Shown here one piece after another: positions 36,108 to 45,410 of a stretch of 64,000 nucleotides of DNA. Positions within the stretch are counted from its first letter, which is position 1, and each line of letters starts with the position of its first letter. The notes beneath the pieces are model-generated. The model saw nothing but the letters and a program-made list of their open reading frames with translations, was not told the origin of the DNA and ran no database searches. Made by a program: the position numbers and the translations under genes. Source of the DNA: Aquimarina sp040786285 (GTDB lineage Bacteria > Bacteroidota > Bacteroidia > Flavobacteriales > Flavobacteriaceae); the NCBI RefSeq assembly GCF_040786285.1, contig NZ_JBFMKQ010000001.1, positions 1,860,001 to 1,924,000 on the forward strand. The letters run 5' to 3'.

Positions 36108-36933
36108 TATGTAAATCTTCTCCACAGTTATGACAGAATTTTGCCCCATCTAAATGATTATCGACGTTGCAATTACCACAGTGTTGGGTATTGAGAGGTA
36201 GTTTTTCTTTGGATTGTTGCGCATACTCTGCACTAACAATACCCGTAGGAACAGCAATAATTCCATACCCTATGATCATGATTATAGAGGCAATTAATTG
36301 CCCTAAAGGGGTTTCGGGTGATATGTCTCCATATCCAACGGTAGTTAGAGTAACAATACACCAATATACACTTTTTGGGATGCTGTTGAAACCATGTTCT
36401 GATCCCTCTATAAGGTACATTACGGTTCCCAAAATTATAGATGCTATTAAAACGGCAAATAAAAACACAGAAATCTTGGCTCTACTGGCTCTTAATGCCT
36501 TCACTAAATTATTAGAAGCTCCTACAAATCGAACTAATTTTAAAATTCTAAAAATTCGTAATAGACGTAGTGCTCTTAGGGCTACAAGTGCATGAGTACC
36601 AACAAATAATATAGATAAATATTTAGGAATAGTTGAGAGTAAATCAATAATTCCGAAAAAACTAAAAATGTATTTTTTTGGCTTATTAATGGCTATAATT
36701 CTCAAGAAATATTCAATTGTAAATACTATGGTAATAATCCATTCTAAAAGATTAAATAATGAGGCATATTTATCATTAAGATAAGAAACACTTTCTAGCA
36801 TTACCAAAATAATACTGGCAAGGATCATGCTAAGAATAATAACATCAAATGATTTACCAGCAGGAGTGTCTGCCTCATAAATAATTTCGTGTAATTTGTC
36901 TTTCCAGGTTTTATGTGATGTTTTTTTGCTCAA
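36100..36933 (-). CDS. Voltage-gated-type potassium channel with a C-terminal zinc ribbon
   Basis: 277 residues. Six membrane helices with a voltage sensor S4 in which Arg or Lys recurs every third residue (R120, R123, R126, R129, K132, R135) and the K+ filter TTVGYGD (197-203). After the pore helix S6 the protein ends in a four-cysteine zinc ribbon, CGNC...CHNC (C252, C255, C267, C270), an uncommon addition to this channel family. The channel would be tetrameric in the inner membrane. It is the first gene of a pair with miaA. Confidence 0.93.
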   Translation of the reverse strand: MSKKTSHKTWKDKLHEIIYEADTPAGKSFDVIILSMILASIILVMLESVSYLNDKYASLFNLLEWIITIVFTIEYFLRIIAINKPKKYIFSFFGIIDLLSTIPKYLSILFVGTHALVALRALRLLRIFRILKLVRFVGASNNLVKALRASRAKISVFLFAVLIASIILGTVMYLIEGSEHGFNSIPKSVYWCIVTLTTVGYGDISPETPLGQLIASIIMIIGYGIIAVPTGIVSAEYAQQSKEKLPLNTQHCGNCNVDNHLDGAKFCHNCGEDLHNE

Positions 36934-36957
36934 GCGATGTGTTTTTTATTAAAAATA

Positions 36958-38940
36958 CTAAATTACTTTTTTAATTGTTATAAGTGTATTGTTTTCTATC
37001 TCTACAATTAGATTAAAGAATTCTTTTAATGTCGAATAGTATTCTGGTGGATAATATGGGGAATTAAATACTATTCTATGGCTAACAACCAACTGTGATC
37101 CATTAACCTTAAAATTAGTAATTACGCTTCCTAATTTATTAGGAATGGTATATTTCGAATTTTTTGGAAGGTCTATAAATTCATAGTTTTCAGGTAATTC
37201 AATAGCAACATAATAGTTGTATGAATCCTTGTAACCAAAGTCAACAGGATAAGTTCTTTCATTTAACTTAAAAGGATTCTCTTTAAAAAAAGACTTCAAA
37301 AAAGGTTTAATCAAAATAACATTATCAATTTGCTCTGTATTTCTTGTAAAATTGAATTCCTCCTCATATACTTTTTCTAAATCCTTAGGGTTATTTACAG
37401 AAGCATTGGTAATGCTGATTTCGGGGTTCAGCTTTTTGAGTTGATCAAAATGATCATCAACATCCATATGTCCCAGTGTTTTTCTTTTGAGATAAGCATG
37501 ATATCCAGAGAAAGTATGATTTGCTCTACCGCTTAACTTTAATTCAGAATTAAGTATAACAGATTCTTTGAAGAAATACGATGAACGAAGTCTAGGTTTG
37601 ATATTAATCCACGAACTTCCGTTATCAAAATCAAGTAATCTACCATATTGGTTTAAGCATCTAAAAGGCACTTCGCCAAACGCCAACATAGTTTCGGTGG
37701 CATCTAAAAGGTAAGTGTCTTTATCTATCGTTAATTGTGTAATTATATAATTAAAATCAGAAATTACAGGATACAATTTTGTAGGATACCCATTCTTTCT
37801 TGTAGAAAGCAAAACAGGGTTTACCGTAAATCCTTGCTGCTTTAATATATTGTGAAATAGAATATTGATGCCTGATACATTTCCTGTTTTGTTTTGAATG
37901 ACTTTTTTAATTTCGCTATCCTCGTTATCTATCTTGAAAAGTTCATATTTGCCATTCCATTTATAGTTCTGCGTTACATATGTGTAGATAGCTTTGGCTT
38001 TTGAAAGGCTTGTTGCCATTGCGTTTATTGAATCTGGTAAAATGTCTTTGGTGTTGTTTACTTTTTTTAACTGTAGTCCAATGGTTGGTTCTTTTTTAAG
38101 CTCTCTATTTACATTTTCCCATGTTTCGGTATATTTTTGCTTGGTTCCATCAAATCTTTTAACCTCCTTTAGCTCATAGTCGATTCTAGAAAAGTAATTC
38201 TCTTTGGCTGTCATGTATTTTTCTTCCTTAAAGGCAGGGATATTTTTCATGATATAAACCGTATGCATGCAATCTGCACTCCCACCTCGAGGTACTTCGA
38301 TACATCTTTTTATTAACTTTTCTTCTCTAGATTCTAGTTTTATAGTGCCTACTATCTTGGCATTATAGACATAGTTTCCGGGTAGATCTGCTATAAACTC
38401 ACTGTGGATCTTTGGAATATCGGCCTGAAATTCCCAATCTTTAAAGTTATAAATAAAAGGCGATTCTATCTGATATTTATAGGTTAGTACAGATCCAGGT
38501 TTTACTTTAGGAAATGTAAATTTAACCAAGGTATAATTTTCGTTATATTTTTCTTTGTAGATGTTCTGTTCGTCTATTTTGGTTTTTACAATTTTACCAT
38601 TTTCTAGATTATGTGTATAGGCAATGAGCTTTCTGAATGTTTTTTTTCCAGATTTATTGCGATATAGCATTACTTCTACTGTCGACTTGTCAAAACCTTG
38701 CTTGTTGAGTATTTTTACTTTAGCTTCATAATCAGTAAGCAAATTATATTCCCCGCCATTCTCAATTCTACTATATCCCTTTTCATAAATAAAAAAAGCA
38801 TTGGCAGTAGTATCTTTTTTATACGTGTTGTTTTTCAAATCGGCGTTACTAACCACCATACTTGCACTGTTATATGTTTGTTGGGAGTATGAGTAAAACG
38901 AGATGGTTAAAAGGGTAAATGCAAGTATGTTTTTAATCAT
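36958..38940 (-). CDS. DUF3857 protein with a transglutaminase-like domain lacking catalytic Cys and His
   Basis: 660 residues, signal peptide 1-19 (FTLLTISFYSYSQ). The DUF3857 domain (about 50-230) is followed by a transglutaminase-like core at about 305-420: KAKAIYTYVTQNYKWNGKY and NKTGNVSGINILFHNIL. In active members Cys follows the Gly at this point (GxC); here the sequence is GNVSG, and only the Asp in YLLDATE remains of the triad, so it is probably a binding protein. This Cys-less type is common in Bacteroidota. Overlaps the exonuclease gene by 8 bp. Confidence 0.85.
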   Translation of the reverse strand: MIKNILAFTLLTISFYSYSQQTYNSASMVVSNADLKNNTYKKDTTANAFFIYEKGYSRIENGGEYNLLTDYEAKVKILNKQGFDKSTVEVMLYRNKSGKKTFRKLIAYTHNLENGKIVKTKIDEQNIYKEKYNENYTLVKFTFPKVKPGSVLTYKYQIESPFIYNFKDWEFQADIPKIHSEFIADLPGNYVYNAKIVGTIKLESREEKLIKRCIEVPRGGSADCMHTVYIMKNIPAFKEEKYMTAKENYFSRIDYELKEVKRFDGTKQKYTETWENVNRELKKEPTIGLQLKKVNNTKDILPDSINAMATSLSKAKAIYTYVTQNYKWNGKYELFKIDNEDSEIKKVIQNKTGNVSGINILFHNILKQQGFTVNPVLLSTRKNGYPTKLYPVISDFNYIITQLTIDKDTYLLDATETMLAFGEVPFRCLNQYGRLLDFDNGSSWINIKPRLRSSYFFKESVILNSELKLSGRANHTFSGYHAYLKRKTLGHMDVDDHFDQLKKLNPEISITNASVNNPKDLEKVYEEEFNFTRNTEQIDNVILIKPFLKSFFKENPFKLNERTYPVDFGYKDSYNYYVAIELPENYEFIDLPKNSKYTIPNKLGSVITNFKVNGSQLVVSHRIVFNSPYYPPEYYSTLKEFFNLIVEIENNTLITIKKVI

Positions 38941-40306
38941 TTTTTGATAGTTTGATAATCTTTAACTTTTTATGTCCCCGGGTATAACTTTGTATAATAT
39001 GCTGCGCATCTCTATTATGCTCCATTGGGGTGATAATAGAGCGTAAAATATCAATGTTGTTTACTTGATGATTTAGGTTAAAATATCCTATACCTATAAA
39101 TCTCCCTTCTTCAATGAGGATGACACTTTGTTCATCGATATCTCTACCACGATCTATTATCATCATATCCTGGCTATCGAAAGAATTATCATGTAGTAAT
39201 AGCTGCACTCTGGGATTATATTCTTCTGGGTTTTCAGAAAAAACACAGGCTCCAAAACATTGTTTTATGGTATAGTTAAAACAATTGCCTTTACTTGTGT
39301 CTAAACCCATTAGTTTATGACAAAGATTGTATTCTTCTGCCCACCTGTGCATAAAAGATTTTGCTTGTTGCCGGTTAGAAAAGGTAGTAATAATTGTTTT
39401 TCGATGATCGGCTTTTGATACTTTTAGGTTTACAAAACCATTGTCATCAATAAACTTATATAAAGCCTGATCAAATTTTGTTCTTCGAAGAGCTCTGTTG
39501 TATTTGGGTTTATTTCGTTTTATTTCTTCGCTTTCTTTTAATAATGCGACAAGTTCACTTCCCGTAATTTCGTAGGATACATTAACTACTTCTTCTTGAA
39601 TTCTTCTCGATTTTCTGTTATCGTTAGTAAAATGTTGATTCAGTCGTTTTTTAATATTCTTACTTTTGCCAATATAAATAATAGTACCATCCTCACGATG
39701 CATATAGTAAACTCCAGTAGCAATTGGTGCTTGTTCTATTAACTTAAGGAGTTTGTCATCTACCTGTTTTTTGGTATCGATACGAACGGCATCTGTAATT
39801 ATTTTTTTTTCTAAATCTTTTGTTAGTAAGAGTTTAAAAAGTTTTACTGTGGCCTTGGCATCACCATTAGCTCTATGTCTATCTGATAACGGAATTCCTA
39901 AACTGCGAACTAGTTTTCCTAAACTATACGAGTCTTGATCGGGGATTAATCTTTTTGAAAGTTCAACAGTACATAAGGATTGTCGCTCATACTCAAATCC
40001 TAATCTAGAGAATTCAGTTCTTAAAATTCGATAATCAAAACTAGCGTTATGTGCAACAACAACACAGTCAGAAGTTATTTCTACAATCCTTTTGGCTACT
40101 TCATAAAATTTTGGAGCACTACGTAGCATTTGATTGTTTATTCCCGTTAAATTAGCTACAAAAGGTTGTATAGGTCTTTCTGGATTAACTAAACTAATAA
40201 ATTGATCTACTACTTCATGTCCGTCAAATTTATAAATAGCAATTTCGGTAATTCCTTCTTCATTGTATTTTCCTCCGGTAGTTTCTATATCTAAAATTGC
40301 ATACAT
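38933..40306 (-). CDS. DnaQ-like 3'-5' exonuclease fused to a GIY-YIG (UvrC-type) domain
   Basis: 457 residues. The N-terminal DEDDh exonuclease (1-165) has DIETTGG (D6, E8), HNASFDYRIL (D91) and DRHRANGDAKAT (H144, D149). The GIY-YIG domain (about 197-230) has GVYY, YIGKS and the conserved R221, the same fold as the UvrC/Cho N-terminal nuclease. The remaining half has no known domain by eye, but contains four Cys near 345-372. The arrangement is known in bacterial genomes as a Cho-like repair nuclease. A DNA repair or lagging proofreading role is inferred. Confidence 0.88.
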   Translation of the reverse strand: MYAILDIETTGGKYNEEGITEIAIYKFDGHEVVDQFISLVNPERPIQPFVANLTGINNQMLRSAPKFYEVAKRIVEITSDCVVVAHNASFDYRILRTEFSRLGFEYERQSLCTVELSKRLIPDQDSYSLGKLVRSLGIPLSDRHRANGDAKATVKLFKLLLTKDLEKKIITDAVRIDTKKQVDDKLLKLIEQAPIATGVYYMHREDGTIIYIGKSKNIKKRLNQHFTNDNRKSRRIQEEVVNVSYEITGSELVALLKESEEIKRNKPKYNRALRRTKFDQALYKFIDDNGFVNLKVSKADHRKTIITTFSNRQQAKSFMHRWAEEYNLCHKLMGLDTSKGNCFNYTIKQCFGACVFSENPEEYNPRVQLLLHDNSFDSQDMMIIDRGRDIDEQSVILIEEGRFIGIGYFNLNHQVNNIDILRSIITPMEHNRDAQHIIQSYTRGHKKLKIIKLSKND

Positions 40307-40459
40307 AATTTGTCTGTAGTGGGTCGTCGGTAGTAGTTAGTGTATATTATATAATTTATTCGTTTGTCAATTAAGAACCATAAGAGTTCATCTCAAATAT
40401 AGCAGTTAAATATTTATATTTCATTCTATTCTCTAGCTCCTAAGACCCATTAACTGTTC

Positions 40460-41116
40460 TTAGTTTCTTGCTCCAAAGATAGAACTTCCTATTCTAACCA
40501 TTGTGCTTCCGCAATCCATAGCAATCTTATAATCTCCACTCATTCCTATTGAAAGAATTTTTAGTGCCGGATATTTGGATGTATTCTGATCAAAGAAAGT
40601 CTTGATTTTTTCGAATTCTGATTTTATTTGATTCTCGTCGTTAGTAAAGGTAGCCATACCCATTAACCCTTGAATGTGTACATTAGTTAAATTCTTTATT
40701 TCTTGAGAATCCAGTAATGCTAGAGCATCTTCTTCTTTAAGACCAAATTTACTTTCTTCTTCGGCAATTTTAATCTGAAGCAAACAGTTTATAGTTCTAT
40801 TGTGTTTTTTTGCTTGTTTGTTGATCTCTTTAAGCAATTTTATACTATCTACGGCATGAATAAGATCTACAAATTGGGCCATATATTTTACTTTATTGGT
40901 TTGCACATGCCCAATCATATGCCAACTAATATCTTTTGGCATGGTTTCCCATTTTTCGACCATCTCCTGTATTTTGTTTTCACCAAACACACGTTGACCG
41001 GCTTCATAAGCTTTCATCAATTCATTAACAGGTTTGGTTTTTGATACCGCTACAAGCGTAACATCTTTTGGGATTGATATTTGTATGTCTTGAAGGTTTC
41101 TTTCAATATCATTCAT
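40460..41116 (-). CDS. YggS family PLP-binding protein
   Basis: 218 residues from the ATG at 41116; an in-frame TTG nine bases earlier lies inside a perfect -7 element and is rejected. It is a single TIM-barrel PLP protein that keeps B6 levels balanced and has no known catalysis. The PLP lysine lies in LVAVSKTKP (K26) with VFGENKIQEM, WHMIGHVQTNK and LSIGMSGDYKIAM as further family marks. A 66-bp gap separates it from the DUF1015 gene, and the promoter shows it is transcribed separately. Confidence 0.95.
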   Translation of the reverse strand: MNDIERNLQDIQISIPKDVTLVAVSKTKPVNELMKAYEAGQRVFGENKIQEMVEKWETMPKDISWHMIGHVQTNKVKYMAQFVDLIHAVDSIKLLKEINKQAKKHNRTINCLLQIKIAEEESKFGLKEEDALALLDSQEIKNLTNVHIQGLMGMATFTNDENQIKSEFEKIKTFFDQNTSKYPALKILSIGMSGDYKIAMDCGSTMVRIGSSIFGARN

Positions 41117-41122
41117 AGTTTG

Positions 41123-41130
41123 CAAAGATA
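41123..41130 (-). promoter_or_regulatory. -7 promoter element of the yggS-type gene, almost leaderless
   Basis: On the minus strand TATCTTTG (41130 to 41123) matches TAnnTTTG exactly and is 6 nt before the ATG at 41116. The transcript would start close to the first codon. Confidence 0.45.
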
Positions 41131-41191
41131 TTCAAAAAAAGGTTTTTCATCTTTCTGACAGATGAGAGAACCAAAAAAAATGATTTTTTAG

Positions 41192-42430
41192 TTAAAATTC
41201 ATATATGGTTACACCACTTCGCAACTTTGGTTCTATATATGTGCTTTTGGGAGGCATAGTTAATCCTTGATCTGCAATTTTTTTCATTTGCTCAACAGAT
41301 GCAGGAAATAAACCAAAACCAACTTTATACTCATCGTTATCCACTTTATTTTTTACAGAAATGATATCGTTTTTACCATGTGAATACTCAATTCTAGTAT
41401 CCGTACGCAAGTCGTGAATACCCAGAATTGGTTTTAACACTGTTTTATAAAGAATCTGTGCATCTAGCTCTTCTAAGGCATCGGTAAATTCATAGATTGT
41501 TTTTCTAAGATATAAAGAGTAGAATTCTCCATCTAAGTACATACTAAAATGATGAGGTTTTGAAGGTTTATAAACTTCAATACCTCTATTTTCGATTCTA
41601 AACCATTCGTCTAATTGTATTAAAAACTCTTCTTTAGATAGCCCATTGAGATCTTTTACTAATCTATTAAATTCATAAATTCTCAAATCAGATTCAGGAA
41701 TCAAATAGCTCATAAAAAAGCCATAAGCCTCGTTTCCCAGGTGCTTTGGGTTACTCTCTTTTAGATCTTTTGCCAAAAGATATGAGGAAGCAGAACGATG
41801 ATGCCCATCTGCAATGTATATGGTTTTTATCGACGAAAAAGCTATTTGTATAGCTTGGATTGACTCTTTATCATCTACTTTCCAGAGATAGTGGGTGTCA
41901 CGATATGTTGAGGTGAATTCGTATTCTGCTCTATTCTGCGTAGTTTTCGTAATTATAGCCGCTATGGCATCATTATCTGGATAGGTAAGTAATACGGGTT
42001 CGGCATTAAATCCAACTGTTTTTAGGTATTCTTTAAAAGTGTTTTCGCGATGTTGTAGTGTGTCTTCGTGTTTTTTTATGATATCGTTTTCATAATCTTC
42101 GGCACTAGCTGCGGCAATGATTCCGCTAAAAGATTCGTGCTCACGATTGACAATTTTGTAAACATAATAGCATGGTGTTTCATCTTGTATAAAGATTTCG
42201 TCCTCTTTAAACTCCAAGTATCTATTTCGAACCAATTTATAACGTTCTTCTCCTGATATTTCTTTCTGATATTTGTATCCCGGATTTACGATATGCAGGA
42301 AAGAGTAGGGGTTATAATCCATCCTTGAATCACGTTCATTAGGCGTGTAACTCTGGTATGATCTAGAAGCTACCAGGCTTACTTTATCTCTTGTTGGGCG
42401 AACAGCTCTAAATGGATTAATTTTGGCCAT
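41192..42430 (-). CDS. DUF1015 family protein
   Basis: 412 residues. Family marks are FRAVRPTRDKV near the N-terminus, YNPYSFLHIVNP, PCYYVYKI, IYIADGHHRSASSYLLA (about 203-219) and YGFFMSYLIPE. The GHHR motif is the most conserved part and suggests a nucleotide- or metal-binding site, but biochemical work is sparse; homologues were called SerC-like kinases or HTH-fused regulators without proof. It starts 57 bp after the dehydrogenase stop and may share its transcript. Confidence 0.85.
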   Translation of the reverse strand: MAKINPFRAVRPTRDKVSLVASRSYQSYTPNERDSRMDYNPYSFLHIVNPGYKYQKEISGEERYKLVRNRYLEFKEDEIFIQDETPCYYVYKIVNREHESFSGIIAAASAEDYENDIIKKHEDTLQHRENTFKEYLKTVGFNAEPVLLTYPDNDAIAAIITKTTQNRAEYEFTSTYRDTHYLWKVDDKESIQAIQIAFSSIKTIYIADGHHRSASSYLLAKDLKESNPKHLGNEAYGFFMSYLIPESDLRIYEFNRLVKDLNGLSKEEFLIQLDEWFRIENRGIEVYKPSKPHHFSMYLDGEFYSLYLRKTIYEFTDALEELDAQILYKTVLKPILGIHDLRTDTRIEYSHGKNDIISVKNKVDNDEYKVGFGLFPASVEQMKKIADQGLTMPPKSTYIEPKLRSGVTIYEF

Positions 42431-42486
42431 ATATTAGTTTAATGTTTTGATTTTAAGGTTTCAAGAATTGAACCTGCTTACTAATA

Positions 42487-43374
42487 CTAAACGAATTGTT
42501 TCGAGACCTTTTCTGCTTTTCTGCTTTCTGAATAGTCATAAAATCCTTCACCGCTTTTTACACCTAATTTACCAGCCATAACCATATTTACTAATAGTGG
42601 GCAAGGTGCATATTTTGGATTTTTGAAGCCTTCATACATTACGTTAAGAATTGAAAGACATACATCAAGGCCAATAAAATCGGCTAATTGTAATGGCCCC
42701 ATAGGGTGTGCCATACCCAATTTCATTACGGTATCAATCTCAGTAACACCAGCTACACCATTATATAAGGTTTCGATAGATTCGTTGATCATTGGCATCA
42801 AGATTCTGTTGGCCACAAATCCAGGATAATCATTTACTTCTACAGGTACTTTGCCTAGAGTTTTAGACATTTCCATGATCGTATTGGTTACTTCATCAGA
42901 AGTATTATACCCTCTTATGATCTCTACTAGTTTCATGATAGGTACCGGATTCATAAAATGCATACCAATTACCATTTCGGGTCTATCTGTTACAGCAGCT
43001 ATCTGAGTTATTGATATCGAAGACGTGTTGCTCGCCAGAATTGTATCTTCTGAGCACGCCTCACTAAGCTCTTTAAAGATTTTTAATTTAAGATCTACAT
43101 TTTCGGTTGCAGCTTCAACTACGAGGCCAGCATATTCTACCCCTTCTTTGATGTTAGTAAATGTTGATATGTTAGCCAGAGTTGCTTCTTTGTCGGCTTC
43201 AGAGATTTTTTCTTTAGCGACCATTCTATCCAGATTCTTAGTAATTGTAGCTATACCTTTATCTAGTGCTGGTTGAGAAATATCGATAAGCTGTACTTTA
43301 AACCCTTTTTGAGCAAAAGTATGAGCAATACCATTTCCCATAGTTCCTGAGCCAATAACTGCTATATTTTTCAT
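42487..43374 (-). CDS. 3-hydroxybutyryl-CoA dehydrogenase type enzyme
   Basis: 295 residues. NAD-binding Rossmann fold AVIGSGTMGNGIAHTFA (5-21) with an Asp after strand 2 (LIDIS), typical for NAD. Catalytic His H139 lies in GMHFMNPVPIMKLVEII with N142, and the C-terminal domain starts PGFVANRILMPMINE. It oxidises 3-hydroxyacyl-CoA to 3-ketoacyl-CoA (or the reverse) in butanoate or fatty acid metabolism. 26 bp separate it from the upstream Gfo/Idh gene, suggesting one transcript. Confidence 0.94.
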   Translation of the reverse strand: MKNIAVIGSGTMGNGIAHTFAQKGFKVQLIDISQPALDKGIATITKNLDRMVAKEKISEADKEATLANISTFTNIKEGVEYAGLVVEAATENVDLKLKIFKELSEACSEDTILASNTSSISITQIAAVTDRPEMVIGMHFMNPVPIMKLVEIIRGYNTSDEVTNTIMEMSKTLGKVPVEVNDYPGFVANRILMPMINESIETLYNGVAGVTEIDTVMKLGMAHPMGPLQLADFIGLDVCLSILNVMYEGFKNPKYAPCPLLVNMVMAGKLGVKSGEGFYDYSESRKAEKVSKQFV

Positions 43375-43400
43375 TTTGTGTATTTAAGTGTGTGTATTTT

Positions 43401-44366
43401 TTAGTGTTTAAAACAGTCGATAACCTTTAATGCTACCTCTAAAGCTTTTTTTCCTTGCTCGAGAGATACAATCGGAGTCGTATTATTATGTATAGCCTTG
43501 GCAAAGGTGTCTAATTCATCCAAAATTGCATTATTAGATGGAACATCTGGGTTATCAAAATAGATTTGTTTTTTTACTCCTTCGGCATTTTGCAAGATCA
43601 TAGCAAAATCATCCGGTTGTTTCGGAGCATCTTTCATTTTAACGACCTCACATTTTTTCTCAAAGAAATCTACCGAGATATAGGCGTCGCGCTGAAAAAA
43701 TCGAGACTTTCTCATGTTTTTTAATGAAATTCGGCTTGCCGTAAGATTAGCGACACATCCATTTTCAAATTCGATCCTGGCATTCGCAATATCTGGCGTT
43801 TCACTTATTACAGAAACACCACTTGCACTAATATGTTTTACTTCAGAATGTACTACACTTAGAATAGCATCGATATCATGGATCATAAGATCTAGTACAA
43901 CAGGAACATCTGTTCCTCTTGGATTAAACTCGGCTAATCTATGCGCCTCAATAAACATTGGATTGTCTATCTTATCGGCTACCGCAGTATACGCAGGATT
44001 AAAACGTTCTACATGACCTACTTGCCCTTTTACATTGTTTGCTTTGGCTAACTCAATTAATTGTTCAGCTTCTGCAACAGTATTGGTAATAGGTTTTTCT
44101 ATAAAAACATGTTTTCCTGCTTCTATGGCTAGCTTTGCTACTTCAAAATGAGCAAAGGTTGGTGTCACAATGTCGACAACATCTACAGCATTGATCAATT
44201 CATCCATAGAATCGAAAAGGGTATAGCCAAATTCTTCTACAATGGCCTTAGCTTGCGCTGAGCTTGCATCATAGAATCCTACAAGTTCATAATTTTCAGA
44301 TTGTTCCAGAAGACGTAAATGGATTTTACCAAGGTGTCCCGCACCGAGTACTCCGGCTTTGAGCAT
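43401..44366 (-). CDS. Gfo/Idh/MocA family oxidoreductase
   Basis: 321 residues. N-terminal NAD(P) motif GVLGAGHLGKIHLRLLE (5-21), then VDIVTPTFAHFEVAKLAIEAGKHVFIEKPI (read in pieces, EKP catalytic lysine) and the C-terminal Gfo/Idh domain with DLMIHDIDAILSVV. Members act on sugars and inositols, often in surface-glycan or lipid A sugar synthesis, but the position beside 3-hydroxyacyl-CoA dehydrogenase gives no clear substrate. It is the first gene of the minus-strand run 41192-44366. Confidence 0.92.
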   Translation of the reverse strand: MLKAGVLGAGHLGKIHLRLLEQSENYELVGFYDASSAQAKAIVEEFGYTLFDSMDELINAVDVVDIVTPTFAHFEVAKLAIEAGKHVFIEKPITNTVAEAEQLIELAKANNVKGQVGHVERFNPAYTAVADKIDNPMFIEAHRLAEFNPRGTDVPVVLDLMIHDIDAILSVVHSEVKHISASGVSVISETPDIANARIEFENGCVANLTASRISLKNMRKSRFFQRDAYISVDFFEKKCEVVKMKDAPKQPDDFAMILQNAEGVKKQIYFDNPDVPSNNAILDELDTFAKAIHNNTTPIVSLEQGKKALEVALKVIDCFKH

Positions 44367-44519
44367 AATTCAAGATTTTACACAAAAATAGTATTATTTA
44401 TAAATTTTAAATCCTAATTATATCTAAAAAGCAAAATTTTAATTCTAAAAGCTAAATTGGTTATTAATCTTTAAAATCTTTACGTAATTTTAGCCAGCTA
44501 AACAACCATTCAAAATATA

Positions 44520-45161
44520 GTGAAAGATACCCTTAGACATGCCGGAAAAAGAAAACAACTGGTTGCTGTTTTGATTCAAAAAGGAATTAAAGACAAAGCT
44601 GTTTTAGCAGCTATTGATAAAATACCTAGACACCTGTTTATGGATTCTGGTTTTGAGGACCATGCATATCAGGATAAAGCATTCCCAATTGCTGCTGATC
44701 AAACCATTTCGCAACCCTATACAGTAGCTTTTCAGAGTGAATTGTTACAAGTTAAAAGAGGAGATAAAGTACTAGAGATTGGTACCGGATCCGGATATCA
44801 AACCGCGGTATTGTGTGAATTAGGAGCCAAAGTATATAGTATTGAGCGCCAAAAGGAATTATTTAAAAAAACAAAATTGTTTTTATCTAAGTTGGGATAT
44901 AGACCGAAGCATTTGTCTTTTGGAGATGGCTATAAAGGATTGGTAGAACACGCTTTATATGATTCTATAATTGTAACTGCAGGAGCACCTTATGTTCCGA
45001 AACCGTTATTGAGTCAACTACAAATCGGTGGGCGCTTAGTAATACCAGTAGGTAATGATCCGCAGATTATGACCTTATTCGTTCGAAAAAGTGAAAAAGA
45101 ATTCGAAAAACGTGAGTTTGGCGAGTTTAGATTTGTGCCTTTGTTAGAAAATAAGAATTGA
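44520..45161 (+). CDS. pcm: Protein-L-isoaspartate(D-aspartate) O-methyltransferase
   Basis: Repairs proteins damaged by asparagine deamidation, by methylating L-isoaspartyl residues with SAM. 213 residues from a GTG start. Family marks are IPRHLFMDSGFEDHAYQDKAFPI (read in pieces), QTISQPYTVAFQ, the SAM motif LEIGTGSGYQTAVL and VTAGAPYVPKPLLSQL. No other start is better placed. Divergent from the Gfo/Idh gene. Confidence 0.95.
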   Translation: MKDTLRHAGKRKQLVAVLIQKGIKDKAVLAAIDKIPRHLFMDSGFEDHAYQDKAFPIAADQTISQPYTVAFQSELLQVKRGDKVLEIGTGSGYQTAVLCELGAKVYSIERQKELFKKTKLFLSKLGYRPKHLSFGDGYKGLVEHALYDSIIVTAGAPYVPKPLLSQLQIGGRLVIPVGNDPQIMTLFVRKSEKEFEKREFGEFRFVPLLENKN

Positions 45162-45410
45162 TTGTCAATAATAGTAACTAAGGTTTAGTTTCTTTCCAAA
45201 ATTTATTTATAATTAAAAATACTGACATTAATACAGTAAAATCTGAATCTTAGTGTGTCAAATACGATGTGGTATTGAAATTGCAATCGGCTCTACTAGA
45301 TAGAACCCAAAATAAAGTTCTATTTTTGTGCGGAATATTGTATTACATGAAATGTTGCCTTAAAGTGAATGTCAAAGCACAAGAGGTTTTTTATAAACGA
45401 ATTTGAATTA

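Noticed and set aside
40307..40459. Gap between the exonuclease and YggS genes containing GTAGTGGGTCGTCGGTAGTAG
   Set aside because: The short GTAGT repeats have no clear symmetry or coding signal; I see nothing to call.
45301..45328. Hairpin TAGAAC/GTTCTA followed by T-run as terminator of pcm
   Set aside because: Six-bp stem with a ten-base loop is weak, and the T-run overlaps the better explanation, the -7 element TATTTTTG of the ABC transporter gene.
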